The notes below the pieces were generated by a model, which was not told the origin of the DNA, did not search any database, and was given only the letters and a program-made list of their open reading frames with translations. Both the position numbers and the translations under genes were made by a program. From SM1-73 sp964588305 (lineage in GTDB: Bacteria; Zixibacteria; MSB-5A5; SM1-73), in assembly GCA_964588305.1 (NCBI GenBank), contig CAZPOP010000042.1, positions 1 through 14,656 on the forward strand: a DNA stretch of 14,656 nt, written 5' to 3'. Of the stretch, positions 7,365-14,084 are shown piece by piece (the stretch's first letter is position 1; each line of letters opens with the position of its first letter).

Positions 7365-7904
7365 CTATTTCCAGGTTCGAATTGTCTCCATATGCTTGAC
7401 CAAATCGTCCATTCTCTTGATCCCGGTTCTCAGGTGATCTATAGTTCCCTGCACAAAAAAGGACCAGGGGAAGGGCTTCTCCTCTCCCACATCCTTCCGG
7501 GCTCTGACCAAGCCTCCTAATAGCTTTTGCATAACTTGTATCTTGGATTTAACGCAACCGATGGCTTTCCGCTTGGACAAGCCTCTAATCAAGAAAACGC
7601 CCAGCATAAGGTTTGCGGGTTGAATTCGCTTATCCCCAAGAGTATGCTCCAGCAGGCCCGCTAATTTCTCTTTTCCTTTCTTGGTTATGTGATACACGCT
7701 TCGTTCCGGCATCTTGCCCGGTCTCTCCCTCTTGGCCCTAACCATTTTGTTTTGCTCCAGCCGGTTAAGCGTATTGTAAACAGAGGAAAGGTTTACCTCA
7801 GCCCAAACCTCCATTCCGGTTCTCTCTATCTCATGATGCAGCTGGTAACCGTACATGGGTTTCTGATTTAAGAGCCCCAGGACCACCAATTCGTTCTTGC
7901 TCAT
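7365..7904 (-). CDS. PadR-family transcriptional regulator
   Basis: The 179-aa protein (from ATG 7904; a TTG two codons upstream is less well placed for the AGAGG site) has the PadR winged helix at about residues 3-85: LGLLNQKPMYGYQLHHEIE, then the recognition-helix region LSSVYNTLNRLEQNKMV and the wing residues RSVYHITKKGKEKL. A C-terminal helical dimerisation region with a long helix follows (about 95-175, Vir_act_alpha_C-like). PadR proteins often repress neighbouring efflux genes and their own gene and release DNA on ligand binding (LmrR is the known example). Here it is the first gene of the RND operon, and a perfect palindrome overlaps its promoter, so autorepression with induction by pump substrates is the likely scheme. 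Confidence 0.9.
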   Translation of the reverse strand: MSKNELVVLGLLNQKPMYGYQLHHEIERTGMEVWAEVNLSSVYNTLNRLEQNKMVRAKRERPGKMPERSVYHITKKGKEKLAGLLEHTLGDKRIQPANLMLGVFLIRGLSKRKAIGCVKSKIQVMQKLLGGLVRARKDVGEEKPFPWSFFVQGTIDHLRTGIKRMDDLVKHMETIRTWK

Positions 7905-7917
7905 ACTCAAACCTCTG

Positions 7918-7954
7918 ATAGTACAAATGATACTATTCTATGTTAGAATAGTAT
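7918..7954. promoter_or_regulatory. Probable PadR operator: perfect 11-bp inverted repeat plus extra half-site
   Basis: ATACTATTCTA (7930-7940) and TAGAATAGTAT (7944-7954) are perfect reverse complements around TGT. A further ATAGTA (7918-7923) is complementary to TACTAT (7931-7936), which makes a third half-site nearer the gene. The palindrome covers the -10 box and spacer of the promoter below. PadR operators are typically AT-rich palindromes of this kind. Confidence 0.75.
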
Positions 7955-7964
7955 ACGATGTGAA
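7935..7964 (-). promoter_or_regulatory. Promoter of the padR-RND-tolC operon
   Basis: On the minus strand TTCACA (7964-7959) and TAGAAT (7940-7935) are each one base from consensus with an 18-bp spacer. The predicted start is near 7928, about 24 nt before the padR ATG. The -10 box is half of the operator palindrome, so bound PadR would block RNA polymerase. An alternative -10, TATACT (7955-7950), lacks a good -35. Confidence 0.55.
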
Positions 7965-8280
7965 CGTAAAAAACGTTGCGATTTTTCTCTTCCATAAGAA
8001 TATCGGCTTTCTTCTTTCGTCAGACAACAACTTGTTTAAGTTCCTGGCTCCTAACCAAAACGATGGTTTGAACTTATGTGCTCAAGCCACCGTTGCATTC
8101 GGCGGATTTTGAACCGACGGCCCGCGAAGATTAAGCCACCTGCCAGAATCATAAGGGTCTGTCAAAATCTACACTTGGGTCTCCGGTTTCTTCAAACATA
8201 TCAAATCCTGCATAATATCTTCTTCGGCAACACGTATCCGCACTTCAGTAAAACCACAGGAATGAGGATGTAGGAACGAA

Positions 8281-8327
8281 GCTTCAACTCCGCACCACTG
8301 TGGGCAAGACTGAAGCGATGGTCGGAG
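8281..8327. other. Nested hairpin with an alternative pairing
   Basis: CTCCG-c-ACCA (8288-8297) pairs with TGGT-CGGAG (8319-8327): nine pairs with one bulged C. GCTTCA (8281-8286) pairs instead with TGAAGC (8311-8316), which lies inside the loop of the first helix. Both cannot form together without a pseudoknot-like fold. It may be an RNA structure or a repeat element remnant. No T-run follows. Confidence 0.4.
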
Positions 8328-8343
8328 AGCTCTGTTGCCAGTA

Positions 8344-8371
8344 CCAGCACCTAACTTGAGTTAGGTGCTGG
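8344..8371 (-). terminator. Strong 13-bp palindrome just after deoA
   Basis: CCAGCACCTAACT (8344-8356) and AGTTAGGTGCTGG (8359-8371) are perfect complements around TG. On the minus strand it begins 5 nt after the deoA stop codon. It should form a very stable hairpin, but the T-run expected for an intrinsic terminator is absent on that side; on the plus side only GTTTC follows. It may end deoA transcription with help of Rho or protect the 3' end. Confidence 0.6.
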
Positions 8372-8376
8372 TTTCA

Positions 8377-9720
8377 TCATGGCCAAGAACTGCCAGCCAG
8401 CTTCCTGGCGCCTTTCTCATCGACCAGGAATAAAATCTTTTTCAGTCTATTCGTTTTTTTCTTACCTATCTGATATGCCTGTTCAATTTCCCGTTTTGCC
8501 CATCTTCCTTTTTTCAGATCATTGCAGAATACGATTGCCAGACTCTCACCTTTTTTGACCCGATCTCCCACTTTCTTCTTTATCAGAAATCCCACTCCGT
8601 AGTCGATTTTACTATCCAGTCTTTCTCTGCCCGCACCTAGCTTCACCGCCGAAAGGCCTATTTTCAAAGTGTCTATCGACTTCACATATCCGGTTTGCTC
8701 GGATTCTACTGTCATTTTGTGTTTCGCCCAGGGAAGAAGTCGATAATCATCCACCACTTTCGGGTTGCCTCCCTGTCTTTTCACCATCTGCCTGAATTTG
8801 TCCAGAGCTTCTCCGCTTTCTAGCCGCTCTTCCAATTTCTTTTCTGCTTGTTTAAGGCTTTTTGCTTTTCTGCCCAAGACCAGCATGTGAGCTCCCAAGG
8901 CCAGGGTGACGTCCCTAAGATCCTCCGGCCATTTGCCTTTGAGAGCCTGAACCGCTTCGATCACCTCTATCGAGTTTCCCACCGCCTCACCTAAAGGCTC
9001 GTTCATATCGGTAATCAAAGCAACAGCTTTCTTTTTGAATCTTCCTGCTATCTGTATCAAACTCTTGGCCAGAAGGATGGCTTCCTTTCGTTTCTGCATG
9101 AAAGCGCCATTTCCCAGTTTGACGTCGAAAACCAAGGCATCGGTTCCCTCTGCCAATTTCTTGCTCAGGATGCTTGCAGAAATCAGAGGAATGGAGTTCA
9201 CCGTGCCGGTCACGTCTCTCAAGGCATAGAGTTTTCTATCCGCCGGGGCAATTTCTTTCGTCTGTCCAATCATGCAAAGGCCAACATCCGAAAGGTTTTT
9301 TACAAAACTTTCCAAAGACAGATTGGTTTCAAATCCGGGGATAGATTCCAGCTTATCTAAGGTTCCGCCGGTATGGCCAAGCCCTCTGCCTGAGATCATG
9401 GGAACGGTTAGGCCGCAAGCCGCTACCAGGGGAGCCAGTATCAGAGAGACCTTGTCGCCCACGCCTCCGGTGCTGTGCTTGTCAACCTTTACGCCCGGAA
9501 TAGAGCTCAAATCTAAAACTTCTCCAGATCTCATCATGGAAGAGGTCAAATTGAATATCTCTTCCGTGTCCATGCCATTGAGAAATATGGCCATCAGGAG
9601 GGCTGAAGCCTGATAATCAGGAACAATGCCTTTAGTGTAGCCGGAGACGAAGTACTCAATCTCCTCCTTGGAGAGTCTCTTCTTGTCCCTTTTTTTTCCG
9701 ATCAGCTCATACATTTGCAT
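8377..9720 (-). CDS. deoA: Pyrimidine-nucleoside / thymidine phosphorylase
   Basis: The enzyme splits thymidine (and possibly uridine or deoxyuridine) with phosphate into the base and (deoxy)ribose-1-phosphate in the cytosol. The 447-aa product carries the family signature SGRGLGHTGGTLDKLE at about 111-126, the phosphate-binding KHSTGGVGDK at 81-90, and the substrate-binding Arg and SILSKK motif (about 168-188). The C-terminal PYNP domain is at about 342-430. Length fits DeoA and Pdp (about 430-450 aa); which substrate range applies cannot be decided. I chose ATG 9720 (MQMYELI) because homologues begin MxMxxLI; GTG 9729 is possible. The leader upstream is heavily structured. Together with deoC 165 nt upstream it covers two steps of deoxynucleoside breakdown; the phosphopentomutase between them is not in this window. 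Confidence 0.93.
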   Translation of the reverse strand: MQMYELIGKKRDKKRLSKEEIEYFVSGYTKGIVPDYQASALLMAIFLNGMDTEEIFNLTSSMMRSGEVLDLSSIPGVKVDKHSTGGVGDKVSLILAPLVAACGLTVPMISGRGLGHTGGTLDKLESIPGFETNLSLESFVKNLSDVGLCMIGQTKEIAPADRKLYALRDVTGTVNSIPLISASILSKKLAEGTDALVFDVKLGNGAFMQKRKEAILLAKSLIQIAGRFKKKAVALITDMNEPLGEAVGNSIEVIEAVQALKGKWPEDLRDVTLALGAHMLVLGRKAKSLKQAEKKLEERLESGEALDKFRQMVKRQGGNPKVVDDYRLLPWAKHKMTVESEQTGYVKSIDTLKIGLSAVKLGAGRERLDSKIDYGVGFLIKKKVGDRVKKGESLAIVFCNDLKKGRWAKREIEQAYQIGKKKTNRLKKILFLVDEKGARKLAGSSWP

Positions 9721-9736
9721 AGCGCACACTCAGGAA

Positions 9737-9854
9737 ACTCCATTCAAATGAACCCTGGAGTGTTTGCCTTCAGGCGAACCAGATGAAGGTTTGTCATCCA
9801 TTAGGAAGTCTCGGTAAGGCAGATGTCGGAGATCGTGGGAGCTTGACATTACCG
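9737..9854 (-). promoter_or_regulatory. Structured leader between deoC and deoA
   Basis: The deoC-deoA spacer holds three stems: CGGTAA/TTACCG (9812-9817, 9849-9854), extended by ATGTC/GACAT (9823-9827, 9845-9849); TTTGCC/GGCGAA (9763-9768, 9773-9778) with loop TTCA; and ACTCCA/TGGAGT (9737-9742, 9756-9761), whose loop contains complementary TTCA/TGAA. The last one lies just before the deoA start and is close to its GGAG. The region also contains one of the AGCTTGAC octamers (9840-9847). It could tune deoA translation or transcript stability. No known riboswitch is recognised. Confidence 0.4.
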
Positions 9855-9885
9855 AAAACGAAGGCCGTTTCCTGCAATTCTCGTC

Positions 9886-10548
9886 TCAACTCTCAGCTCT
9901 CTTACTCTGTTCCACGATCCTAACCCCGGAAGACGTTCCGATCCGGCTGGCACCGGCTTTAATCAACCCCAACGCGGTGGCATAATCCCTTATTCCCCCG
10001 GAGGCCTTGATTCTTATTCTGTCTCCCACCACTTTTTTCAGAAGCTTCACATCCTCTACCGTAGCGCCGGAATATCCGAAACCGGTGGAGCTTTTGACAA
10101 AATCTGCTCCGCAGTCCATGACTATCTCAGTTGCCTTGATTTTTTCCTCATCGGTCAGAACCGCAGTCTCGATGATCACCTTCAATATTTTCTCGTTTCC
10201 CACGGCATTACGCACAGCTCTGATGTCCTCTTCCACCAGTTCGAAATCGCCCGACTTCAAAGCTCCGATGTTTGCCACCATGTCGATCTCGTCGGCTCCC
10301 TCGTGGATTGCGATCTCTGCTTCCTTAGCCTTTACCTCCGGTCTACTTGCCCCCAAGGGAAATCCAGAAACGGTGCATATTCTGACCGGCGATCCTCTTA
10401 GCAAATCAACGCAAAGGCTGACCCAGACCGGATTGATGCAGACGGTGGCAAAGCCATGTCTTTCTCCTTCCTGACAGAGTTTTCCTATTGCCTCCTCTGA
10501 AGTCTCCGGCTTCAGAAGAGAATGATCGATCATTCCGGCGATGTTCAA
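9886..10548 (-). CDS. deoC: Deoxyribose-phosphate aldolase
   Basis: The 220-aa cytosolic enzyme splits 2-deoxyribose-5-phosphate into glyceraldehyde-3-phosphate and acetaldehyde. It is a class I aldolase of the usual length (about 215-225 aa). The Schiff-base lysine is K152 in DFVKSSTGF, the second catalytic lysine K181 in IKASGGIRD, and the acidic proton-relay residue D89 in ADEIDMV. The phosphate site is the GGIRD and GTSSG segments. The start codon is TTG (10548-10546): it gives the family N terminus MNIAGMIDHSLLKPE, and a GGGAGG site lies just upstream. The next ATG would remove part of the conserved IDH-LLKP region less plausibly. It lies upstream of deoA in the same direction, and a stem-loop precedes its ribosome binding site. 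Confidence 0.94.
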   Translation of the reverse strand: MNIAGMIDHSLLKPETSEEAIGKLCQEGERHGFATVCINPVWVSLCVDLLRGSPVRICTVSGFPLGASRPEVKAKEAEIAIHEGADEIDMVANIGALKSGDFELVEEDIRAVRNAVGNEKILKVIIETAVLTDEEKIKATEIVMDCGADFVKSSTGFGYSGATVEDVKLLKKVVGDRIRIKASGGIRDYATALGLIKAGASRIGTSSGVRIVEQSKRAES

Positions 10549-10560
10549 AACTCCTCCCTT

Positions 10561-10588
10561 GCCCGACGAGTCCTCCTAAAAATCGGGC
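10561..10588 (-). promoter_or_regulatory. deoC leader hairpin with Shine-Dalgarno-like loop
   Basis: GCCCGA (10561-10566) and TCGGGC (10583-10588) form a perfect 6-bp GC-rich stem. In the minus-strand RNA its 16-nt loop contains AGGAGGA, while the actual deoC ribosome binding site AAGGGAGG begins right after the stem. It could compete for or present a ribosome standby site upstream of the TTG start. Confidence 0.45.
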
Positions 10589-10606
10589 CTTCAGTGATTC
10601 CTGTTT

Positions 10607-10640
10607 GGAAGACCTCTCAGACGGACAGGTCTCCTTTTTT
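10607..10640 (+). terminator. Terminator-like hairpin, plus-strand orientation
   Basis: GGA-a-GACCT (10607-10615) pairs with AGGTCTCC (10627-10634), and six T follow (10635-10640). The order stem then T-run makes it a terminator for plus-strand transcripts, yet no plus-strand gene lies upstream. It may block antisense transcription into the rho-deoC spacer or be a chance structure. Confidence 0.45.
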
Positions 10641-10927
10641 GGCGGGGAAAGACCACAAGATCCCCCATGCTTCGTGCAGCGGACTGTATTCGCAAACCGC
10701 TCTCCGCAGCTTCCCATCATGGAAACCTTGCTCCAACCTTTCGACCAGTACAAAACCAAGAAAGTCCCAGATAGACCTTTGCAGACATGGCTTGAATATG
10801 CTTGATTAGACCATGTGGCGCACCATCCGCCGGCATGACGGAAGAACTTTGAAAAATGAGACAACCCTCTCTTTCGCAAGAGAAGATTCAGGAAGGCGAT
10901 CTTGAGGCTCAGATTGCCAGGAAAGCT
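10641..10927. other. Spacer between rho and deoC without a supported gene
   Basis: Long minus- and plus-strand open frames exist here but have unlikely composition (many Ser, Cys, Trp, Lys), no good start and no family resemblance, so I do not call them. Two minus-strand hairpins lie close behind the rho stop: GGCAATCT/AGATCGCC (10918-10911, 10902-10895; eight pairs, one wobble) and TCTCTT/AAGAGA (10883-10878, 10873-10868), the latter followed about ten bases later by a T-rich stretch. They are the best candidates for the rho 3' end. No convincing deoC promoter was found, so deoC may be transcribed from rho or from a non-consensus promoter. Confidence 0.4.
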
Positions 10928-12175
10928 TTAATCCTTCATGGACTCCAAGAACTTGTTGTTATTCTTGCTCTTCCGGATCCGATCCAAAAGAAACTCCATG
11001 GCCTCAACCGAGTTCATCTCGTTTAAGAATTTCCTTAAGATCCAGATCTTGTTAAGATCGTCCGGCGGGAGCAATAGCTCTTCTTTCCTGGTGCCGGAGC
11101 GATTGATGTCCATGGCCGGGAAGATACGGCGATCGGAGAGCCTTCTGTCCAAAACCATCTCCATATTGCCGGTTCCCTTGAACTCCTCGAAGATCACCTC
11201 ATCCATTCTGCTTCCGGTCTCCACCAAAGCGGTGGCGATGATGGTCAAGCTCCCCCCCTCCTCTATGTTTCTGGCAGCTCCAAAGAATCTCTTGGGCTTC
11301 TGCAGAGCATTGGAATCGACGCCTCCGGAAAGTATCTTTCCGCTGTGGGGAACCACGGAGTTGTGGGCTCTGGCTAATCGAGTGATGGAATCCAAAAGGA
11401 TCACCACATGCTGTCCGTGCTCCACCAATCTCTTGGCTTTCTCCAACACCATGTCCGCCACTGCCACGTGCCGGTCAGCCGGCTCGTCAAAGGTAGAGCT
11501 TACGACTTCACCCTTCACCGACCTTTTCATGTCCGTGACCTCCTCCGGCCTCTCATCGATTAGGAGCACGATCAGCTTGATGTCCGGATGATTGGTGGTG
11601 ACGGCATTGGCGATCTTCTGCAAGAGTATGGTTTTGCCAGCCTTGGGCGGAGAAGTGATCAGTCCACGTTGGCCCCGACCAATGGGGGTCATCATATCCA
11701 TGACTCGCATGGAGATCTCCTCTGAGGCGGTCTCCAGCTTTATCTTCTTTAAAGGATAAAGAGGAGTGAGGTTGTCAAACAACATCTTATGTTTGGAGAC
11801 CTCCGGATTCTCAAAGTTCACCGCCTCGATCTTGAGCAGGGCGAAATACTTCTCGGTCTCCTTGGGCGGCCTCACCTGTCCGGAGATGGTATCTCCCTTC
11901 CTCAAATCGAAGCGTTTGATCTGAGAGGGGGAGACGTAAATGTCGTCCGGTCCGGGGAGGTAGTTATAATCCGGGGATCGCAAGAAGCCGTATCCTTCCG
12001 GCAGAGTCTCCAAGACCCCCTCCGCAAAGATAAAACCATCTTTTTCGGTTTTTGCCTCCAGAATCTTGAAGATCAATTCCTGTTTCCTCAAACCCCCCAT
12101 GCCCGGGATGCCCAGATCGTCCGCCAAATCCAGAAGTTCAGAGACCGTCTTGCTCTTCAACTCCACAATGTCCAT
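10928..12175 (-). CDS. rho: Transcription termination factor Rho
   Basis: The 415-aa product is a hexameric RNA-dependent ATPase that ends transcription. It has the N-terminal Rho_N helices (about 1-45), the RNA-binding cold-shock-like domain (about 48-125, including GYGFLRSPDYNYLPGPDDIYVSP) and the RecA-type ATPase (about 155-400). It shows Walker A PPKAGKT (176-182), the catalytic region LLIDERPEEV (205-213), the Walker B region LLDSITRLARA (260-270), and the secondary RNA-site Q/R-loop region SGGVDSNALQKPKRFF. Length is that of a compact Rho (E. coli 419 aa), without the long insertions found in some phyla. The start ATG has AGGTGAT 5 nt upstream. The gene has a near-consensus promoter and a leader stem-loop; Rho is known to control its own leader in E. 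coli, and similar control is possible here. Confidence 0.98.
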   Translation of the reverse strand: MDIVELKSKTVSELLDLADDLGIPGMGGLRKQELIFKILEAKTEKDGFIFAEGVLETLPEGYGFLRSPDYNYLPGPDDIYVSPSQIKRFDLRKGDTISGQVRPPKETEKYFALLKIEAVNFENPEVSKHKMLFDNLTPLYPLKKIKLETASEEISMRVMDMMTPIGRGQRGLITSPPKAGKTILLQKIANAVTTNHPDIKLIVLLIDERPEEVTDMKRSVKGEVVSSTFDEPADRHVAVADMVLEKAKRLVEHGQHVVILLDSITRLARAHNSVVPHSGKILSGGVDSNALQKPKRFFGAARNIEEGGSLTIIATALVETGSRMDEVIFEEFKGTGNMEMVLDRRLSDRRIFPAMDINRSGTRKEELLLPPDDLNKIWILRKFLNEMNSVEAMEFLLDRIRKSKNNNKFLESMKD

Positions 12176-12197
12176 AAATCATCACCTTTCCTCAAAG

Positions 12198-12233
12198 GAG
12201 GACTCATTTCTGTCTCTGGCACAACAAGTCCTC
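12198..12233 (-). promoter_or_regulatory. rho leader stem-loop
   Basis: GAGGACT and AGTCCTC arms (12233-12227 and 12204-12198 on the minus strand) form a perfect 7-bp stem with a 22-nt loop in the short rho leader. It ends about ten bases before the AGGTGAT ribosome binding site. Possible roles are autoregulation or translation control. There is no T-run for intrinsic attenuation. Confidence 0.45.
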
Positions 12234-12249
12234 TTATGATATAAGTTTA

Positions 12250-12278
12250 ATTTTATTCTAAACTCGCTAGCATTTCAA
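12250..12278 (-). promoter_or_regulatory. rho promoter
   Basis: On the minus strand TTGAAA (12278-12273) and TAAAAT (12255-12250) are each one base from consensus with an ideal 17-bp spacer. The predicted start is near 12243, giving a leader of about 68 nt. Confidence 0.65.
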
Positions 12279-12861
12279 AGAAGGGTTCCGAAATGAATCC
12301 GTGAATCGCTTTTTCCTTTGTGAAAAAGAGTCTAAAATGAAGAAAAATGAGTGGCAATTCTTTTGGGGTTTATGGTCCAAGTTCCGCCCCGGCACAAGCT
12401 TCGGGTGGAAAGCCCTGCCTTCAGACGTTTGCCTCAGCCAAGCAGGATCGAACCACGCATCTTCTTCCTATGGTATCAATCGTTCTGTTTGGGCCTGCAC
12501 ACAAGCTTCCTCCCCCCAATCTAACGCTCAGATTCAACTGGGTTGAAGAGATAGTGTCTTTGCTGGATATTGCTCCTTGAGATTGATGCGGTTTATGCCA
12601 ACCGATGGCCTGCCTTACCCCTCGGGCTTCCACTAACCCACGGTGGGGATCTGCCCTTGACTTCCTTCCCCTATGGTCTGCACTCGATACTGCCTCGCAC
12701 TGAGTGCGCTTCCCTCAACACTCAATCTTGGGACAAGGTGCGGCACGAAGTGAGATTCAAGGTCGAGGGAGGACTTACCGTTGAAGACAGGGTGGTGATT
12801 CTTCCCATCCGCCTTCGCGAAGATTTCTTTCCCCTTTCTATATAAATATCGACGTATCCTT
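12279..12861. other. 580-bp intergenic stretch, no gene supported
   Basis: This is one of the largest gaps in the window. Open frames on both strands have odd composition and no recognisable family, and none has a good ribosome binding site. Local structures are CTTTTTC/GAAAAAG (12309-12315, 12322-12328), TTCAAC/GTTGAA (12533-12538, 12542-12547) and CGCACT/AGTGCG (12696-12701, 12703-12708). I tested by eye for RNase P RNA, SRP RNA and tmRNA landmarks and found none. The stretch 12370-12800 is more GC-rich than a typical spacer here and may be a decayed gene, a repeat copy or an unknown RNA. Confidence 0.35.
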
Positions 12862-13275
12862 TCAACTCTGAAGTCGTTTTCTGGCCTTGCCTGCTTCGGT
12901 TCGTCCCACCGGCGGACTTATTTTACTCTCAGAAAGCTCCTCGGTTTTTGCATCTCCCCATAATTTCTCTAACTGGTAGAATTCTCTCACCTCATCTAGG
13001 AATACGTGTACCACCACATCCACATAATCCAAAAGGATCCAACGACAAGCCTGCTGTCCTTCATGATGCCATGCCCTTATTCCTTTTTTCTCTAGATTTT
13101 CCAAAATCGAATCGGCGATGGCTTTGACGTGGATCTCCACGCTTGCCGAACAGATCACAAAAAAGTCACATAAGGTGGATAGTTTCCTCAAATCCAGAAT
13201 CTTTACATCGGTTGCCTTTTTGTCCAAAGCCAGTTTGCCTGCCAGGTATGCCAATCTCTTCGGCGTTATTTTCAA
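12862..13275 (-). CDS. rsfS: Ribosomal silencing factor RsfS
   Basis: RsfS binds protein uL14 on the large subunit and blocks subunit joining when nutrients are scarce. The conserved core is complete: DVKILDLRKLSTLCDFFVICSA, the HVKAIADSI helix, GIRAWHHEGQQACRWILLDYVDVVVHVF and REFYQLEKLWGDA. I start it at TTG 13275 (LKITPKRLAYLAGK), giving 137 aa, because AGAGGAG lies about 11 nt upstream and homologues begin there. A GTG at 13305 would add ten residues rich in Lys and Arg without family support. It follows the LytR_C-domain gene in the same direction after about 100 nt, a frequent pairing in bacteria. The C-terminal tail after residue 115 is variable and charged. Confidence 0.93.
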   Translation of the reverse strand: MKITPKRLAYLAGKLALDKKATDVKILDLRKLSTLCDFFVICSASVEIHVKAIADSILENLEKKGIRAWHHEGQQACRWILLDYVDVVVHVFLDEVREFYQLEKLWGDAKTEELSESKISPPVGRTEAGKARKRLQS

Positions 13276-13305
13276 AAAGACTTTCTCTCCTCTGGTTTTA
13301 GGCAC

Positions 13306-13375
13306 CAGGTCAAGGGTTCAAGGCTAAGGACTGTTCAGTTCCCGGTCTTGCCCTTCACCCCTAACCCTGAACTTC
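13306..13375. other. Short C/T-rich spacer with a long-loop hairpin
   Basis: The spacer between the LytR_C gene and rsfS has repeated TGAAC/CCCTTGACC-like pieces, and GTTCAG (13333-13338) pairs with CTGAAC (13367-13372). It may mark a weak 3' end or a processing site between two co-transcribed genes. No promoter for rsfS is evident here. Confidence 0.35.
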
Positions 13376-13903
13376 TCACCTCTCTAAGTTGAAAAGTCCC
13401 TCGTGATCCCTGCCTATCACAATGGTAAGCTCTATCTCCTGATAATTGTCTTTCAATTCCTTGCAGAGCACATTCTCTTTGTCAATCCCCAATGCTCCAG
13501 CGGTCAGAAACGCCATCTTCGATGGGCCGGCCTCCTTTTCGTGGGCCGTACGATCCAGAATGAAACTCCGCTCGGTTTCCGAATGTTCGAAGTTTCCGAT
13601 TTCGATGACGTCGTAAACCATATTGCTTACTCTCAATCCCCTCAATCCATCTGACCAGCTTTGTGCCAAACCCTCTTTCTGACACCCGTTCAGGATCTGG
13701 GTTCTTACGAAAACAAGGTCTTCATCCTGGCTTGAAACCGATGTCTCTTCACTCTGACTGACCTTTTTGAAAAACGAGAAACCGTAAATCAGAATCAGGA
13801 AGGCCACCAGGATTATGGATGCCTCCAAGACCTTAGAACTCTTCTGCTTTTTTCTTTTTCTGTAGAATCTGTGGACTTTTCTTTTTTTGCTTTTTCTGAA
13901 CAT
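13376..13903 (-). CDS. Membrane-anchored LytR_C-domain protein
   Basis: The 175-aa protein has a very basic cytosolic N terminus (residues 1-25, Arg/Lys runs), one transmembrane helix (about 27-45) and an extracytoplasmic domain. From about residue 65 that domain shows the LytR_C pattern: VRTQILNGCQKEGLAQSWSDGL, a central ERSFILDRTAHEKEAGPSKMAFLTAGALG segment, and ELTIVIGRDHEGL at the end. In longer proteins this domain follows LytR-CpsA-Psr catalytic domains acting on cell-wall polymers, but no such catalytic domain is present here. Stand-alone versions next to rsfS are common, and their function is not known to me. The ATG has only a weak ribosome binding site, with a promoter about 20 nt upstream. 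Confidence 0.8.
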   Translation of the reverse strand: MFRKSKKRKVHRFYRKRKKQKSSKVLEASIILVAFLILIYGFSFFKKVSQSEETSVSSQDEDLVFVRTQILNGCQKEGLAQSWSDGLRGLRVSNMVYDVIEIGNFEHSETERSFILDRTAHEKEAGPSKMAFLTAGALGIDKENVLCKELKDNYQEIELTIVIGRDHEGLFNLER

Positions 13904-13928
13904 CCGTCAGATTTGGAGGGCAGCGTTT

Positions 13929-13958
13929 AGTTTATTAAAGAGGAATGGAAATTGTCAA
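13929..13958 (-). promoter_or_regulatory. Promoter of the LytR_C-rsfS unit
   Basis: A consensus -35 TTGACA (13958-13953) and TAAACT (13934-13929, four of six -10 bases) are separated by 18 bp on the minus strand. The predicted start is near 13922, leaving a leader of about 20 nt. The remainder of 13959-14084 shows no gene or clear terminator. Confidence 0.5.
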
Positions 13959-14084
13959 TCAAGGTCTCTGGGAAAAATCTCTTCACGATAAGTATGAAAA
14001 ATCAACTCTTTGGCAAAATCCTTAGAAAAGAAGAACGTAAGGCAAAAAGATCGAACTCCCACTTTCCCTCCCTGTCCCATCTGG

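Larger units (their letters stand above)
7965..8376. other. Intergenic stretch without a supported gene
   Basis: About 410 bp separate the efflux operon promoter from the deoA 3' end. A minus-strand frame without any start codon near its upstream end is open from about 8362 to the stop at 8169-8171. Its translation (including CGFTEVRIRVAEEDIMQDL) looks protein-like in its second half and could be a decayed gene end or part of a dispersed repeat. Downstream of it, 8089-8120 can form a small stem (CCGT/ACGG plus CGG/CCG). The short plus-strand open frames here have poor start sites and unlikely composition. Confidence 0.4.

Noticed and set aside
8095..8125. Minus-strand GGTTC-AAAATCC resembles a tRNA T-arm
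   Set aside because: The loop is one base too long, and no acceptor, D or anticodon arm can be formed around it.
10406..10879. Minus-strand open frame of 157 codons between rho and deoC
   Set aside because: Its end overlaps deoC in another frame, the composition is rich in Cys, Trp and Ser, and it has no family resemblance or good start.
12440..12465. Minus-strand GGTTCGATCC resembles a T-arm of tRNA or tmRNA
   Set aside because: Stem pairing is poor and no acceptor stem, CCA end or tmRNA landmarks are found nearby.
12570..12845. Plus-strand open frame of 91 codons upstream of rsfS
   Set aside because: There is no ribosome binding site or recognisable domain; it is kept only as part of the unexplained gap.
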